Below, piece after piece: positions 55,713 through 63,973 of a stretch of 64,000 bases of DNA (the first letter of the stretch is position 1; each line of letters starts with the position of its first letter). Under the pieces are notes generated by a model. It ran no database searches. It was not told the origin of the DNA and saw only the letters and a program-made list of their open reading frames with translations. A program made the translations under genes and the position numbers. The stretch is from Lewinellaceae bacterium (GTDB taxonomy: Bacteria > Bacteroidota > Bacteroidia > Chitinophagales > Saprospiraceae), in contig JAHELJ010000009.1 in the NCBI GenBank assembly GCA_024644235.1, positions 80,438 through 144,437 on the forward strand, read 5' to 3'.

Positions 55713-56351
55713 ATGGCATCAAGCAAGAAGAAATACTACGTAGTATGGGAGGGCAACAGGCCAGGAATCTACCTGACCTGGAATGAATGCCGTGAGCAAA
55801 TCAGCGGATACCCTGGAGCCAGGTATAAAGCCTTCAAAACTTTGGAGGCGGCTGAGGAAGCATATACCAGTAGCTTTGCAGATTTCATCAGTGAAGGTCA
55901 AAGCAAGACGAAAGTTAAGCCTGAAAATCCCTTACCTCCTGAGGTAATTTTAAACAGCTGGAGCGTGGATGCAGCCTGCAGTGGGAATCCGGGAGAACTG
56001 GAGTATCGGGGCGTCGTAACCCAGAGTGGGGAAGAAATTTTCAGAGTGGGCCCATATCAGCAAGGAACAAATAATATTGGTGAGTTCCTCGCACTAGTTC
56101 ATGCATTGGCTTTGTTAAAAAAACAAAATGATGACAAGACACCACTTTATTCTGATAGCCGCACTGCCATCCTATGGGTAAAGAAGAAAAAAGCCAATAC
56201 ACAGCTGAAAAAAACATCCCGTAATCGGAAGATTTTTGACTTGATAGACAGGGCGACAGATTGGCTGGAAAAATATCCCTACAAAAACCAGATCTATAAA
56301 TGGGATACAAAGAATTGGGGTGAAATCCCTGCAGATTTTGGAAGAAAATAA
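55713..56351 (+). CDS. Ribonuclease H with N-terminal viroplasmin domain
   Basis: A 212-residue RNase H1-type protein. The N-terminal caulimovirus viroplasmin/hybrid-binding domain (KYYVVWEGNRPGIYLTWNECREQISGYPGARYKAF) is followed by an RNase H fold with the catalytic carboxylates in SWSVDAACSGNPG, NNIGEFLALVHAL and LYSDSRTAILWV. It degrades RNA in RNA-DNA hybrids. A longer start at 55683 would add ten residues without family similarity, so I use MASSKKKYY. Confidence 0.88.
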   Translation: MASSKKKYYVVWEGNRPGIYLTWNECREQISGYPGARYKAFKTLEAAEEAYTSSFADFISEGQSKTKVKPENPLPPEVILNSWSVDAACSGNPGELEYRGVVTQSGEEIFRVGPYQQGTNNIGEFLALVHALALLKKQNDDKTPLYSDSRTAILWVKKKKANTQLKKTSRNRKIFDLIDRATDWLEKYPYKNQIYKWDTKNWGEIPADFGRK

Positions 56352-56359
56352 GTGCCTGG

Positions 56360-56911
56360 TTAGACAAACACCATTGGATACTCTACATCCACATCTCCCT
56401 TTCTAATATTTTCAAGTTTTCTTTTAATAAGCCTTCTCTTCACAGGCTTCAAATGCTGGGTGAAAAGGACGCCCTCCAAATGATCAAATTCATGTTGAAT
56501 CACCCTGGCTTCAATATTTTCAAACTCCTGTGTATGCTGAACGAAATTCTCATCGTAATAGGAAAGGATCACTCTCTCGGGCCGATCCACATCTCCCCTG
56601 ATATTGGGTATACTCAAGCATCCTTCTTCATAGGTCCATTGTTCACCATTCTCTTTCACCTTTTCCGGGTTGATAAATACCTGCTTTATACCCCCAGTCT
56701 CATCCTCCTCCTTATTCAGCTGAATCGTATCAATAATGAATAGTCGAATAGAATGTCCTACTTGCGGTGCAGCCAATCCCACACCCTGTGCATGGTACAT
56801 TGTTGTCCACATATTCTCAATCAATGCAGCAAGTTCAGGATAAGTTGGATCCACATCGTCCGCCTTCTTACGCAGCACTTTCGAACCGTATGCAAAAATG
56901 GGTAGAATCAT
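56360..56911 (-). CDS. def: Peptide deformylase
   Basis: Def removes the formyl group from new N-termini. The 183-residue enzyme has all three motifs: GVGLAAPQVG, EEGCLSIP and QHEFDHLEG, where the Cys and two His bind the metal. The order and length are normal for the type I/III group. It is four bases after ruvX, so the pair is co-transcribed. Confidence 0.97.
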   Translation of the reverse strand: MILPIFAYGSKVLRKKADDVDPTYPELAALIENMWTTMYHAQGVGLAAPQVGHSIRLFIIDTIQLNKEEDETGGIKQVFINPEKVKENGEQWTYEEGCLSIPNIRGDVDRPERVILSYYDENFVQHTQEFENIEARVIQHEFDHLEGVLFTQHLKPVKRRLIKRKLENIRKGDVDVEYPMVFV

Positions 56912-56915
56912 TAAA

Positions 56916-57326
56916 TTACCTGTGCTTCAAATGCTGTTGCAAAATTAATACCGCACTCACCTGGTCGACCATTTTCTTATTGGATCGCTTTTTTTTCGGG
57001 AGAGCAGCTGCAAACATTAACTCACGAGCTTCCTTCGAGCTGAAAGACTCATCTTCAAATTCAATATCTACCTCAGGAAAGTGCTTTCTTATCCATTTAT
57101 CGATGCGCTCTATCAATGACTGTAATGCGGTCACTGATCCATCAGCATGACGGGGCAGTCCCATGACAATTTTAACCACTTCCTCATCCCGGAGATAAGA
57201 TGAAAGGAAATCAAATAAGTGCTCAGTATTCACAGTTTCCAATCCATTCACCGAGATCTGCAGAGGGTCGGTTACGGCCACTCCTGTCCGTTTTTTACCC
57301 ACATCAAGACATAAAACTCGCGACAT
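56916..57326 (-). CDS. ruvX: Putative Holliday junction resolvase RuvX (YqgF)
   Basis: A 136-residue RNase H-fold nuclease-like protein, linked to Holliday junction resolution and rRNA processing. It shows CLDVGKKRTGVAVTDPLQ, VMGLPRHADGS and the C-terminal DQVSAVLILQQHL. The TAnnTTTG box ends five bases before its ATG. Confidence 0.92.
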   Translation of the reverse strand: MSRVLCLDVGKKRTGVAVTDPLQISVNGLETVNTEHLFDFLSSYLRDEEVVKIVMGLPRHADGSVTALQSLIERIDKWIRKHFPEVDIEFEDESFSSKEARELMFAAALPKKKRSNKKMVDQVSAVLILQQHLKHR

Positions 57327-57331
57327 GGCGG

Positions 57332-57339
57332 CAAAGATA
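57332..57339 (-). promoter_or_regulatory. ruvX: TAnnTTTG box directly before ruvX
   Basis: The minus strand reads TATCTTTG five bases before the ATG, suggesting a leaderless transcript. Confidence 0.45.
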
Positions 57340-57344
57340 TGAAC

Positions 57345-57383
57345 AAAAAAAAAGATCCCTCCCCGTTCTTATACGGGGAAGGA
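57345..57383 (-). terminator. Terminator of the 1330-residue T9SS cargo gene
   Basis: On the minus strand a 10-bp stem (CCTTCCCCGT with ACGGGGAGGG, one G-U) closes a six-base loop and is followed by a run of T. It separates the secreted protein gene from ruvX. Confidence 0.88.
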
Positions 57384-57427
57384 ATCTCATCCCAAAAACA
57401 GTACTAAACTTTTTTCACTTTATCGAA

Positions 57428-60400
57428 TTAGTGCAAAAGCATTCGCCGGGTAGCTGATCCAAACGAGCTTTCAACTTGATAGTAAAGCACGCCCGGCACC
57501 AGTTCATCCTTCCTAAGCTCTACACGGTTCATTCCCCTATCAAACTTTTCTTTCTTTTCTAGAAGCACCCGGCCCGCAGCATCAACCACACGAATGATAA
57601 CCTGATCGTCTTCAGGCAGGTAAAAGCCGATGAAGGTCTGCTCAATGAACGGATTAGGTTCATTCTGATGAAGTACTAGACCCGATTCCTTATCCGTGGT
57701 CTCGAAGAACTCCAGTACCAGGCCTACATTATCATCGCCAGTATACATTTCGGCACTCAGTACTTTTCGCGACAAAGCCAGGGCATCTCTTGTTGACCCT
57801 GAAGAGTGCGCAATCGCTTTGATATAGAACATCGGAACCCTCGCTTCCAATAATTTTCCATAAGCTTCACTCCAGCTTAGCCGGATACTGCCCTCATCAG
57901 ACAGGTGTATCATCGATTCATCGAGTAACAAGGAACCGGATTGCAGGGTAGAAATCGAGAGTGATTGTATGTCACTCTGTAGTTCGAGTTGTAAACCTTC
58001 GATTTGCACCTGCTCCAGTGGATAGATCGGAACAAGGATCTCTTCTCCCTGCTCAAAGGAGATCTGGTCAATTCCCAGTCTGAGCTCATTGGCAGCTCGG
58101 ACGTTTCTTCGGGCAATTGCATTGTTGTCGAGATCTCCTAGTTTCACAGCCACAAAATCAACGGATCGGCGGGATCTCTCAGAAATCTGTACGGGCACCG
58201 ATTCTGGGAACCCTTTTATCAGTGCATCCATTGGCTTGGAAAATCGATGTTGTGCATCCACGAATCTCCACGATGGTGCATCTGGTAAACGATCTACCTT
58301 ACCTAGCAGCAGCTTCCTGAATTGGATAATGTCAATCGCATTGAGTTTTCGATCAAGATTGGCATCTGCCGCTATAATCTTATAGGGCGAGTCGATCAGT
58401 CGAACTCCTAGAATATGCTTCTGAATCTTTAACAGGTCTACAGTGGAAATCCCATTGTTGTGATCTGTGTCTTTTTCCGGGGCAATCAATACCTGGCCGT
58501 CACCAACCACCGAAAGAGTGAACTTACCATCATCCCCACTGACTGATATTGTTTCCCGGTCGTTTGACATACCCTTGACATATACCTTCGCAACCTGCTC
58601 ATTCATTTCCGTGAGAATGTTACCACTGATGCCACCCTGGGGTGGATCCGGACTCCCACAAGCATTATTGTGATCTTGCAATACCACAAAGACGTTGACA
58701 TAATCTGCTGTGTTTAGACTCATATCTTTCACCCAAAACTGGACCGGCACAAACGTGGGCTCACCCACGTAATCATCGCAGGTAAATGATAGCGAAGTGG
58801 AGGTGTCTGGCGGTGGCCCGGGATTGTCATGGCCTGGAGATAGCAGGAAAATCAGGTCATTCGGGTTGCCGCCACAGGGAGGCAAGCTACTCAGATCGAA
58901 TTCTGCTGCCCAGATTTCAGTCATTGCAATGTCCGGAATCCCATTGCTGTTGGTATCCATTGGGGTGAGAACGGAGACAAGTGAGCTGCGACCAACCACA
59001 CTTGGCAGGGCTTCGCTACTAATTGTGAAATTGGAAATCTCTTCGGCCACATTATTACAGTCATCTGTGGCTCTCCAAAGCAATGAGTAAGAGCCCGGGA
59101 GCAAACTTGCAGATGGGTTAGCCACTTCCCCGGTGCCCTGATCCACCTTAGTGCCATTTTCATCTTTTAAAAACCACTCCACTTCCGGCTCCGGACCACA
59201 TCCATCTGTTGCATCGATCTCACTGCTAAAAGTGCCCGAGCAGTTCAAAGTCTGAAGATCAGCCACCATCGATAAAACAGAAATCGTTGGCGCTGAAGTG
59301 TCAACTACTTTGATGTACTGGTTAAAGGTAAGGACCCCTTCCTGATGTGCGATCTCCGACCAATTCAATCCCTGGCTATCATCCAGGTCACACCAGTCTA
59401 CGACACACCATGTGCGTAGTATCTTCTGACATCCTTGACCAGCGACCACATCAAACACTTTGTCAAAATAACCCACTCCCATTTGAGCACAATCAGGAAG
59501 GGTGCTGGGCAGGTTCGGACCAGGAGTCTGCAGCGCAATCTTACCATCTAAGCCATAGGGTATAGCACAACTATAGACAGTGGTGTCCTCCACGGCGAGC
59601 TGGATATCCATCCCGCTGAGGGGACATTTTTCAATATGAATTTTTTGGATATCATAAACAATCTCCTCCATTCCGTTTTTTCCATTGATCAGAGCAATAA
59701 ACTCACGTTTGAACACGGAATTTTCACAACCTGGCTCGGGGAAAGTATATCGCTCAAACAAACTACCGCCACAGTTATCACTCAATAAGCCATCCCAGTA
59801 TACGGTGTTTTCCTCCATGGCAGTCTCACAATTGATATCTCGCAGCTCCCATTGTCCCTGGTCAAATTCACTAAGGACGTACTCACCAAATGCATTGCGA
59901 ATGGCACCGGTATCAGACATTTCTACTGACGATTGATAGAAAGCATCATAGGCAGTGCAGCTAATGGTCACATCGGGGAGCTCTTCTATCACTATCGGCG
60001 CTAGTTTGTCCTCCACATATACTATACCCCAACACTTGTCCACATTACAGTTGCCGTCGATCACCATGATCTCGACCATAATCTCCTTTCCCACATCTTC
60101 GCAACAGAAGGGAACGGATGGAGCGAAACCAAACTGGAACTCTTCCTGACACAATCCAGGATCATTCAATACCCACTCTTCGTATTGCTTGTAGAATTGA
60201 TAGGCGCTATTGCTTTCGGATTCTTCATAGCCACATGCTTCCATCCAATCCGTTCTGCGTGCCAATATTTCATACACATAGCAGTTATCATAGCTCTCAG
60301 CATCCATGGAACCAGCCTTTAAAAACGTGAAATGGTCGACATTGGTAAGGGAAAGATTGACCGCATCATGACACACTGCAACGGCTGGAGTCATGTCTTC

Positions 60401-61420
60401 CACAACCACTACTACAGTATCTTCGCTTGCATTTCCACATTCGTCTACAACTTTGTAAGCAATAATGTCTTTTGGGGGTGGTATATTCCACACGGACAAG
60501 ATCTTATTCTCTCCTCCATAATACTTAATGGCAGCGAAGTTGCCTAGCACCGAACTCACTGAAACGAGTATGTCACTTGTATCCGAACAAAGATCAGATA
60601 CAACCGGTCTCGGAAGTAGACCGTGACCTTCACAGTCAGTACCCATACGAATGGTATCCGTTTTGTAGGTACCCATTAAGCCCATAAAATCATGCATTTC
60701 ATCGCTGAGTTTGCTTTCATCAAAGACGATATCGGGAGGAGTGTTGTCTTCAACGATTAGAGTGTCAATGCACATGGTATCTTGCCAGCATTCATCGTGA
60801 AGCGTCCAGGTCCGGAAAATGACCCGTTCTCCCGGGCAACGGCCAGGCCATACCTCATCGGAGATTTCGACGGTCACCCCGCAGGCATTATCACCTGGAA
60901 GAAGAGGAAATGGTTCCTCACCGGGAATCTGATAAATAGGAGGCCGAAGAGAAGGTTGGTCAGCTGCATTTGGGAAGTCACCACATTCTATCATCGCAGT
61001 CCCGGTTGGACAAACCAGCCTGTCGCTACGGATGTCTACTCGCCAAACATAGGTAGTGTCATTACAATCTGAGTATCCGCTACTGGTCGTCAACCGCCAG
61101 GATCGAACGATTCCGTGAGAGAAGTCTCCCTCACATTTATCAATAGGTAACGACCACCAACCGGTCATGATCACAGCGGCTTTATCATCGCCACAGTTTT
61201 CAGTAATCTCAGGGGTATAACCAGGATCACCGGTAATTTGAGCTTTGGCAGCAGTGCAGATCACTGTGTCATTTACGCAACTTAACATTGGCTCACAGCC
61301 TGGCTGAGCAGATAAGTCAGCCATGGTCAGGAAACCAAAGGATATTGTTAAGATGACGGGCACCAGTGCTGAGGAGACACAGTACTCCTGTATCAAACGG
61401 TGAATGGACGTTTTCTTCAT
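57428..61420 (-). CDS. Large secreted protein with dockerin, cohesin-like and T9SS sorting domains
   Basis: The 1330-residue protein has a signal peptide (ending MADLSAQ), then many cysteine-rich HYR/Ig-like modules (residues about 40-920) with repeated VEDNTPP-type linkers. Near 990-1055 there is a dockerin-like pair of calcium loops (DTDHNNGISTVDLLKIQKHILG and ADANLDRKLNAIDIIQFRKLLLG). The segment around 1120-1245 is beta-rich and cohesin-like. The last ~80 residues (NEPNPFIEQTFIGFYLPE... and a basic RRMLLH end) are a type A T9SS sorting domain. It is therefore a likely cargo of the GldKLMN system, possibly an adhesin. Module borders are estimates. Confidence 0.88.
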   Translation of the reverse strand: MKKTSIHRLIQEYCVSSALVPVILTISFGFLTMADLSAQPGCEPMLSCVNDTVICTAAKAQITGDPGYTPEITENCGDDKAAVIMTGWWSLPIDKCEGDFSHGIVRSWRLTTSSGYSDCNDTTYVWRVDIRSDRLVCPTGTAMIECGDFPNAADQPSLRPPIYQIPGEEPFPLLPGDNACGVTVEISDEVWPGRCPGERVIFRTWTLHDECWQDTMCIDTLIVEDNTPPDIVFDESKLSDEMHDFMGLMGTYKTDTIRMGTDCEGHGLLPRPVVSDLCSDTSDILVSVSSVLGNFAAIKYYGGENKILSVWNIPPPKDIIAYKVVDECGNASEDTVVVVVEDMTPAVAVCHDAVNLSLTNVDHFTFLKAGSMDAESYDNCYVYEILARRTDWMEACGYEESESNSAYQFYKQYEEWVLNDPGLCQEEFQFGFAPSVPFCCEDVGKEIMVEIMVIDGNCNVDKCWGIVYVEDKLAPIVIEELPDVTISCTAYDAFYQSSVEMSDTGAIRNAFGEYVLSEFDQGQWELRDINCETAMEENTVYWDGLLSDNCGGSLFERYTFPEPGCENSVFKREFIALINGKNGMEEIVYDIQKIHIEKCPLSGMDIQLAVEDTTVYSCAIPYGLDGKIALQTPGPNLPSTLPDCAQMGVGYFDKVFDVVAGQGCQKILRTWCVVDWCDLDDSQGLNWSEIAHQEGVLTFNQYIKVVDTSAPTISVLSMVADLQTLNCSGTFSSEIDATDGCGPEPEVEWFLKDENGTKVDQGTGEVANPSASLLPGSYSLLWRATDDCNNVAEEISNFTISSEALPSVVGRSSLVSVLTPMDTNSNGIPDIAMTEIWAAEFDLSSLPPCGGNPNDLIFLLSPGHDNPGPPPDTSTSLSFTCDDYVGEPTFVPVQFWVKDMSLNTADYVNVFVVLQDHNNACGSPDPPQGGISGNILTEMNEQVAKVYVKGMSNDRETISVSGDDGKFTLSVVGDGQVLIAPEKDTDHNNGISTVDLLKIQKHILGVRLIDSPYKIIAADANLDRKLNAIDIIQFRKLLLGKVDRLPDAPSWRFVDAQHRFSKPMDALIKGFPESVPVQISERSRRSVDFVAVKLGDLDNNAIARRNVRAANELRLGIDQISFEQGEEILVPIYPLEQVQIEGLQLELQSDIQSLSISTLQSGSLLLDESMIHLSDEGSIRLSWSEAYGKLLEARVPMFYIKAIAHSSGSTRDALALSRKVLSAEMYTGDDNVGLVLEFFETTDKESGLVLHQNEPNPFIEQTFIGFYLPEDDQVIIRVVDAAGRVLLEKKEKFDRGMNRVELRKDELVPGVLYYQVESSFGSATRRMLLH

Positions 61421-61574
61421 GAGATCTTAGTTTTAGACTGTTTTTAAAATTGTACGGTGTAGTTTTCCACTGCCTCCATACGATTGCACTTAAATCGAAT
61501 TGGTGACAGCTCAATGCAAGGATTGGAAATGAATCAGGATCGGCTTCGGTACAATTGGGTCAACAGTTACAAGA

Positions 61575-61582
61575 CAAATATA
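61575..61582 (-). promoter_or_regulatory. TAnnTTTG box upstream of the 1330-residue gene
   Basis: The minus strand reads TATATTTG beside a very AT-rich stretch (61583-61612), implying a leader of about 150 bases. Confidence 0.45.
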
Positions 61583-61711
61583 TATTATAATTATTTATAA
61601 TATATAATCTATTTCAGCTGAAAGGATACTTTATGTTTTATCGAATATGTAAATCACTTAGAATATTTTATTTACATATTAAAACTGGGTGGATCTTGGC
61701 CGAACTTTAAC

Positions 61712-61747
61712 AAAAAAGACAGCCGGAACATTAAGCATCCGGCTGTC
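61712..61747 (-). terminator. Terminator of the 578-residue secreted protein gene
   Basis: A perfect 10-bp stem (GACAGCCGGA with TCCGGCTGTC) on the minus strand is followed by six T, 35 bases after the stop codon. Confidence 0.93.
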
Positions 61748-61781
61748 CGTCTAAAAACTAATCTCATATAAGTGCCTCGTT

Positions 61782-63518
61782 CTAGTGTTGGGTGTGCAAC
61801 ATTCTGACCAGCAAGTGGCGATCCGCAAGTTTTATCCTCACTAAATAAAGACCACTTCCACCAGCTATGTCGTAGCTGTTCAACATGACTTGATTCTTTC
61901 CCAGAGTCACTGAAATATCTTTCTCGGCAATGAAGCGACCTTGTATATCGGAGATGATCAAATTCGCCCGGCCAAGACCTGATGAGAAAAACTCCAGGAA
62001 AACGAAGTCAGACCAGGGATTGGGTCTTACCTTTATCAATTCAATCGAGTCAATCATCGGAGAAGAACGAAGACTTCGGGTTTCTGCAGGACCATCCTCG
62101 TTCGCAACACTCCATATCGATCTATGATGGATCATAGGCGTCTGAGCCCTGCTGATCTCCATAATTCTTATGATCTGTGAGCATGTATCAGAAAAAAGTC
62201 CACAGGAATCCATCGCTACCCACTTACGTATCAACCTGGGAGAAGTAGTGGAAGCAGACGAATCAATGACCATACAGAAAACGGTATCGACTCCACAACA
62301 CGGCTCAAAAAATTCTGGCTCGCCCAGCGTATCTGGCAGCATTTCGCAGGAGTAATCTGGAAGTGTCTGCAAAATTACGGTGTCGGGTGGGCAGAAAACC
62401 AATATCGGTCCTGAGGTGTCCCTCACTGTGATCAGGTAGATACAGGTATCCATATTCCAACAAAGGTCGGCCGCTATAAATTTAATCTCATGAGTACCAG
62501 TATCTAACTGGATGGTGAAACCTGGCGTATAGAACTTATCGTTGACGATAAAAGTGGTTTGACCGGTGCCATCGCCTTCGCAATTGTGCTCAATTAATGT
62601 GTCTAATCTTGGCAAGGTGTAATCTACCTCGCACCTTGAAGCATCCGTAAAAAGTGTATCATTCTCCGGGCAAGGAATCAGAGGAGGTGTCGTGTCCAAC
62701 ACGGCAATACTCTGAATGACTGTCTCCGTTTCAAAGGTGCATAAGTCCAGCACTGTCCACTCTTTCATGATCCACTTCTGAGCGCCACACACATCAGACT
62801 CCTGTATAATCTTGCAGTTGACCGAAAGACCACAAAGCGGATTGATGGGAATGCTATCATGTAACAAAGGAGCTCCTACGCCTTCAATGTTCGGGTCTTC
62901 GCAATACATGGTATCCGATAAGGAAAAAGTGACATCTGCCAACAGAGCCTTCTCAAAAGAAACATACTGGGTGCAGTTTGATATATTTCCATTTACATCT
63001 ACCGCTTGCCACTGGACTTTGAGAGTTTTGAAGACTTCCTCACAATCCCCGGGTTCTGCGCCACAAATGATCGGGTACAAACTGTCAATTCCACAAGCGT
63101 CCTCTACCTCGATCCCAAAAGAATCTGGTGGAGAAGTCTCAAGGTCGAGGTGGCATCCAACTGTGATATCATCACACGCTGTGAAGATTGGAGCCATATT
63201 GTCCAAAACAGTGGTGCGGCAAAAGATCGGTTGTGGCATTCCTGGACGGTGGATCATAACATCTACCCGCTTACCAGCAAGACGGCAGTCTACGATATCC
63301 TCAAATTCATCTCCCACAACATCTACCGTGCAGCCGGTGCAGTCACCATATACTAAATCTCCTGGCTGTAACTGGCGCAGGCCATCTGCATCCAGAAACA
63401 CAACAGAGTATTCGAGACATTCTACAGCAGGATTAGCGGATGGAAAATTATTAACCTTCTGTTGAGGACTTCCAATCCACTCCAAAGTCATGAGGAGGAC
63501 AAGGAAATAAGTATTCAT
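61782..63518 (-). CDS. Secreted HYR-repeat protein with T9SS sorting domain
   Basis: A 578-residue exported protein with an N-terminal hydrophobic segment (MNTYFLVLLMTLEWIGS) and several cysteine-rich, beta-sandwich-like modules with linkers such as VLDNMAPIFTACDD and VLDTTPPLIPCPE, related to HYR domains and to the modules of the neighbouring 1330-residue protein. The C-terminal ~80 residues (KVRPNPWSDFVFLEFF... YLVRIKLADRHLLVRMLHTQH) form a type A T9SS sorting domain. It is probably displayed or released by the T9SS. Confidence 0.83.
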   Translation of the reverse strand: MNTYFLVLLMTLEWIGSPQQKVNNFPSANPAVECLEYSVVFLDADGLRQLQPGDLVYGDCTGCTVDVVGDEFEDIVDCRLAGKRVDVMIHRPGMPQPIFCRTTVLDNMAPIFTACDDITVGCHLDLETSPPDSFGIEVEDACGIDSLYPIICGAEPGDCEEVFKTLKVQWQAVDVNGNISNCTQYVSFEKALLADVTFSLSDTMYCEDPNIEGVGAPLLHDSIPINPLCGLSVNCKIIQESDVCGAQKWIMKEWTVLDLCTFETETVIQSIAVLDTTPPLIPCPENDTLFTDASRCEVDYTLPRLDTLIEHNCEGDGTGQTTFIVNDKFYTPGFTIQLDTGTHEIKFIAADLCWNMDTCIYLITVRDTSGPILVFCPPDTVILQTLPDYSCEMLPDTLGEPEFFEPCCGVDTVFCMVIDSSASTTSPRLIRKWVAMDSCGLFSDTCSQIIRIMEISRAQTPMIHHRSIWSVANEDGPAETRSLRSSPMIDSIELIKVRPNPWSDFVFLEFFSSGLGRANLIISDIQGRFIAEKDISVTLGKNQVMLNSYDIAGGSGLYLVRIKLADRHLLVRMLHTQH

Positions 63519-63582
63519 TAAAGACGCTTTTAGCTATTACTAAAATGTCTTTGGGATGAGATTCCTTGCGATCTTAATATTA

Positions 63583-63590
63583 CAAATATT
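63583..63590 (-). promoter_or_regulatory. Near-consensus -7 box upstream of the 578-residue gene
   Basis: The minus strand reads AATATTTG (one mismatch to TAnnTTTG) in an AT-rich stretch that resembles the one at 61575-61610. Confidence 0.3.
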
Positions 63591-63798
63591 TATAATGTAT
63601 ATTATACTGACAATACCAATCTTATGGTATTTTTCGCATGAGATAATCTTATATTAAGAAATCTCCGATATATAACTAAGTGGTAACCTTAAAACGGGCG
63701 AGAAGGATCTTGAGAATCCTGATAATGAAAGGTAATAATATGAAAAACCAAAGGTTCATAAATTCATAGCAAATCAGTAACATTAAATACAATTATCA

Positions 63799-63812
63799 TA
63801 CCAAATTTGGTA
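63799..63812. repeat. Perfect 14-bp palindrome TACCAAATTTGGTA
   Basis: The 14 bases read the same on both strands. It lies in the intergenic gap, 49 bases to the left of the terminator. It could be an operator for a dimeric regulator; no partner copy was noticed. Confidence 0.45.
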
Positions 63813-63860
63813 CTCTGTATTGAGTGATGCTTTGTCACTAATCCTAAATAAGCGACAAAG

Positions 63861-63892
63861 AAAAAGCCCCCCTCCAACAAGTGGAGAGAGGC
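63861..63892 (-). terminator. Terminator of the gene entering from the right edge
   Basis: The minus strand has an 11-bp stem with two G-U pairs (GCCTCTCTCCA with TGGAGGGGGGC) followed by TTTTTC, about 80 bases after the stop codon at 63974. Confidence 0.82.
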
Positions 63893-63973
63893 CATCCCAA
63901 AAACCGATTTTTATTTACCTCTAAAACTCGGTTCGACTTACACAATCGTTACTCATGATCCAGACTGAATGAT

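Larger units (their letters stand above)
61421..61781. other. 361-base gap between the two secreted-protein genes
   Basis: It holds the promoter region of the 1330-residue gene (a TATATTTG box at 61575 within an AT-rich stretch up to about 61610) and the terminator of the upstream 578-residue gene at 61712. I see no gene in it. Confidence 0.75.
63519..63973. other. 455-base gap upstream of the 578-residue gene
   Basis: It contains an AT-rich promoter-like region near 63575-63620, an inverted repeat at 63704-63720, a perfect 14-bp palindrome at 63799-63812 and a terminator at 63861-63892 for the gene that enters from the right. I see no open reading frame of note. Confidence 0.7.

Noticed and set aside
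57428..63518. Complete cellulosome-like locus
   Set aside because: Only one dockerin-like and one cohesin-like segment are seen, and there are no glycoside hydrolases nearby.
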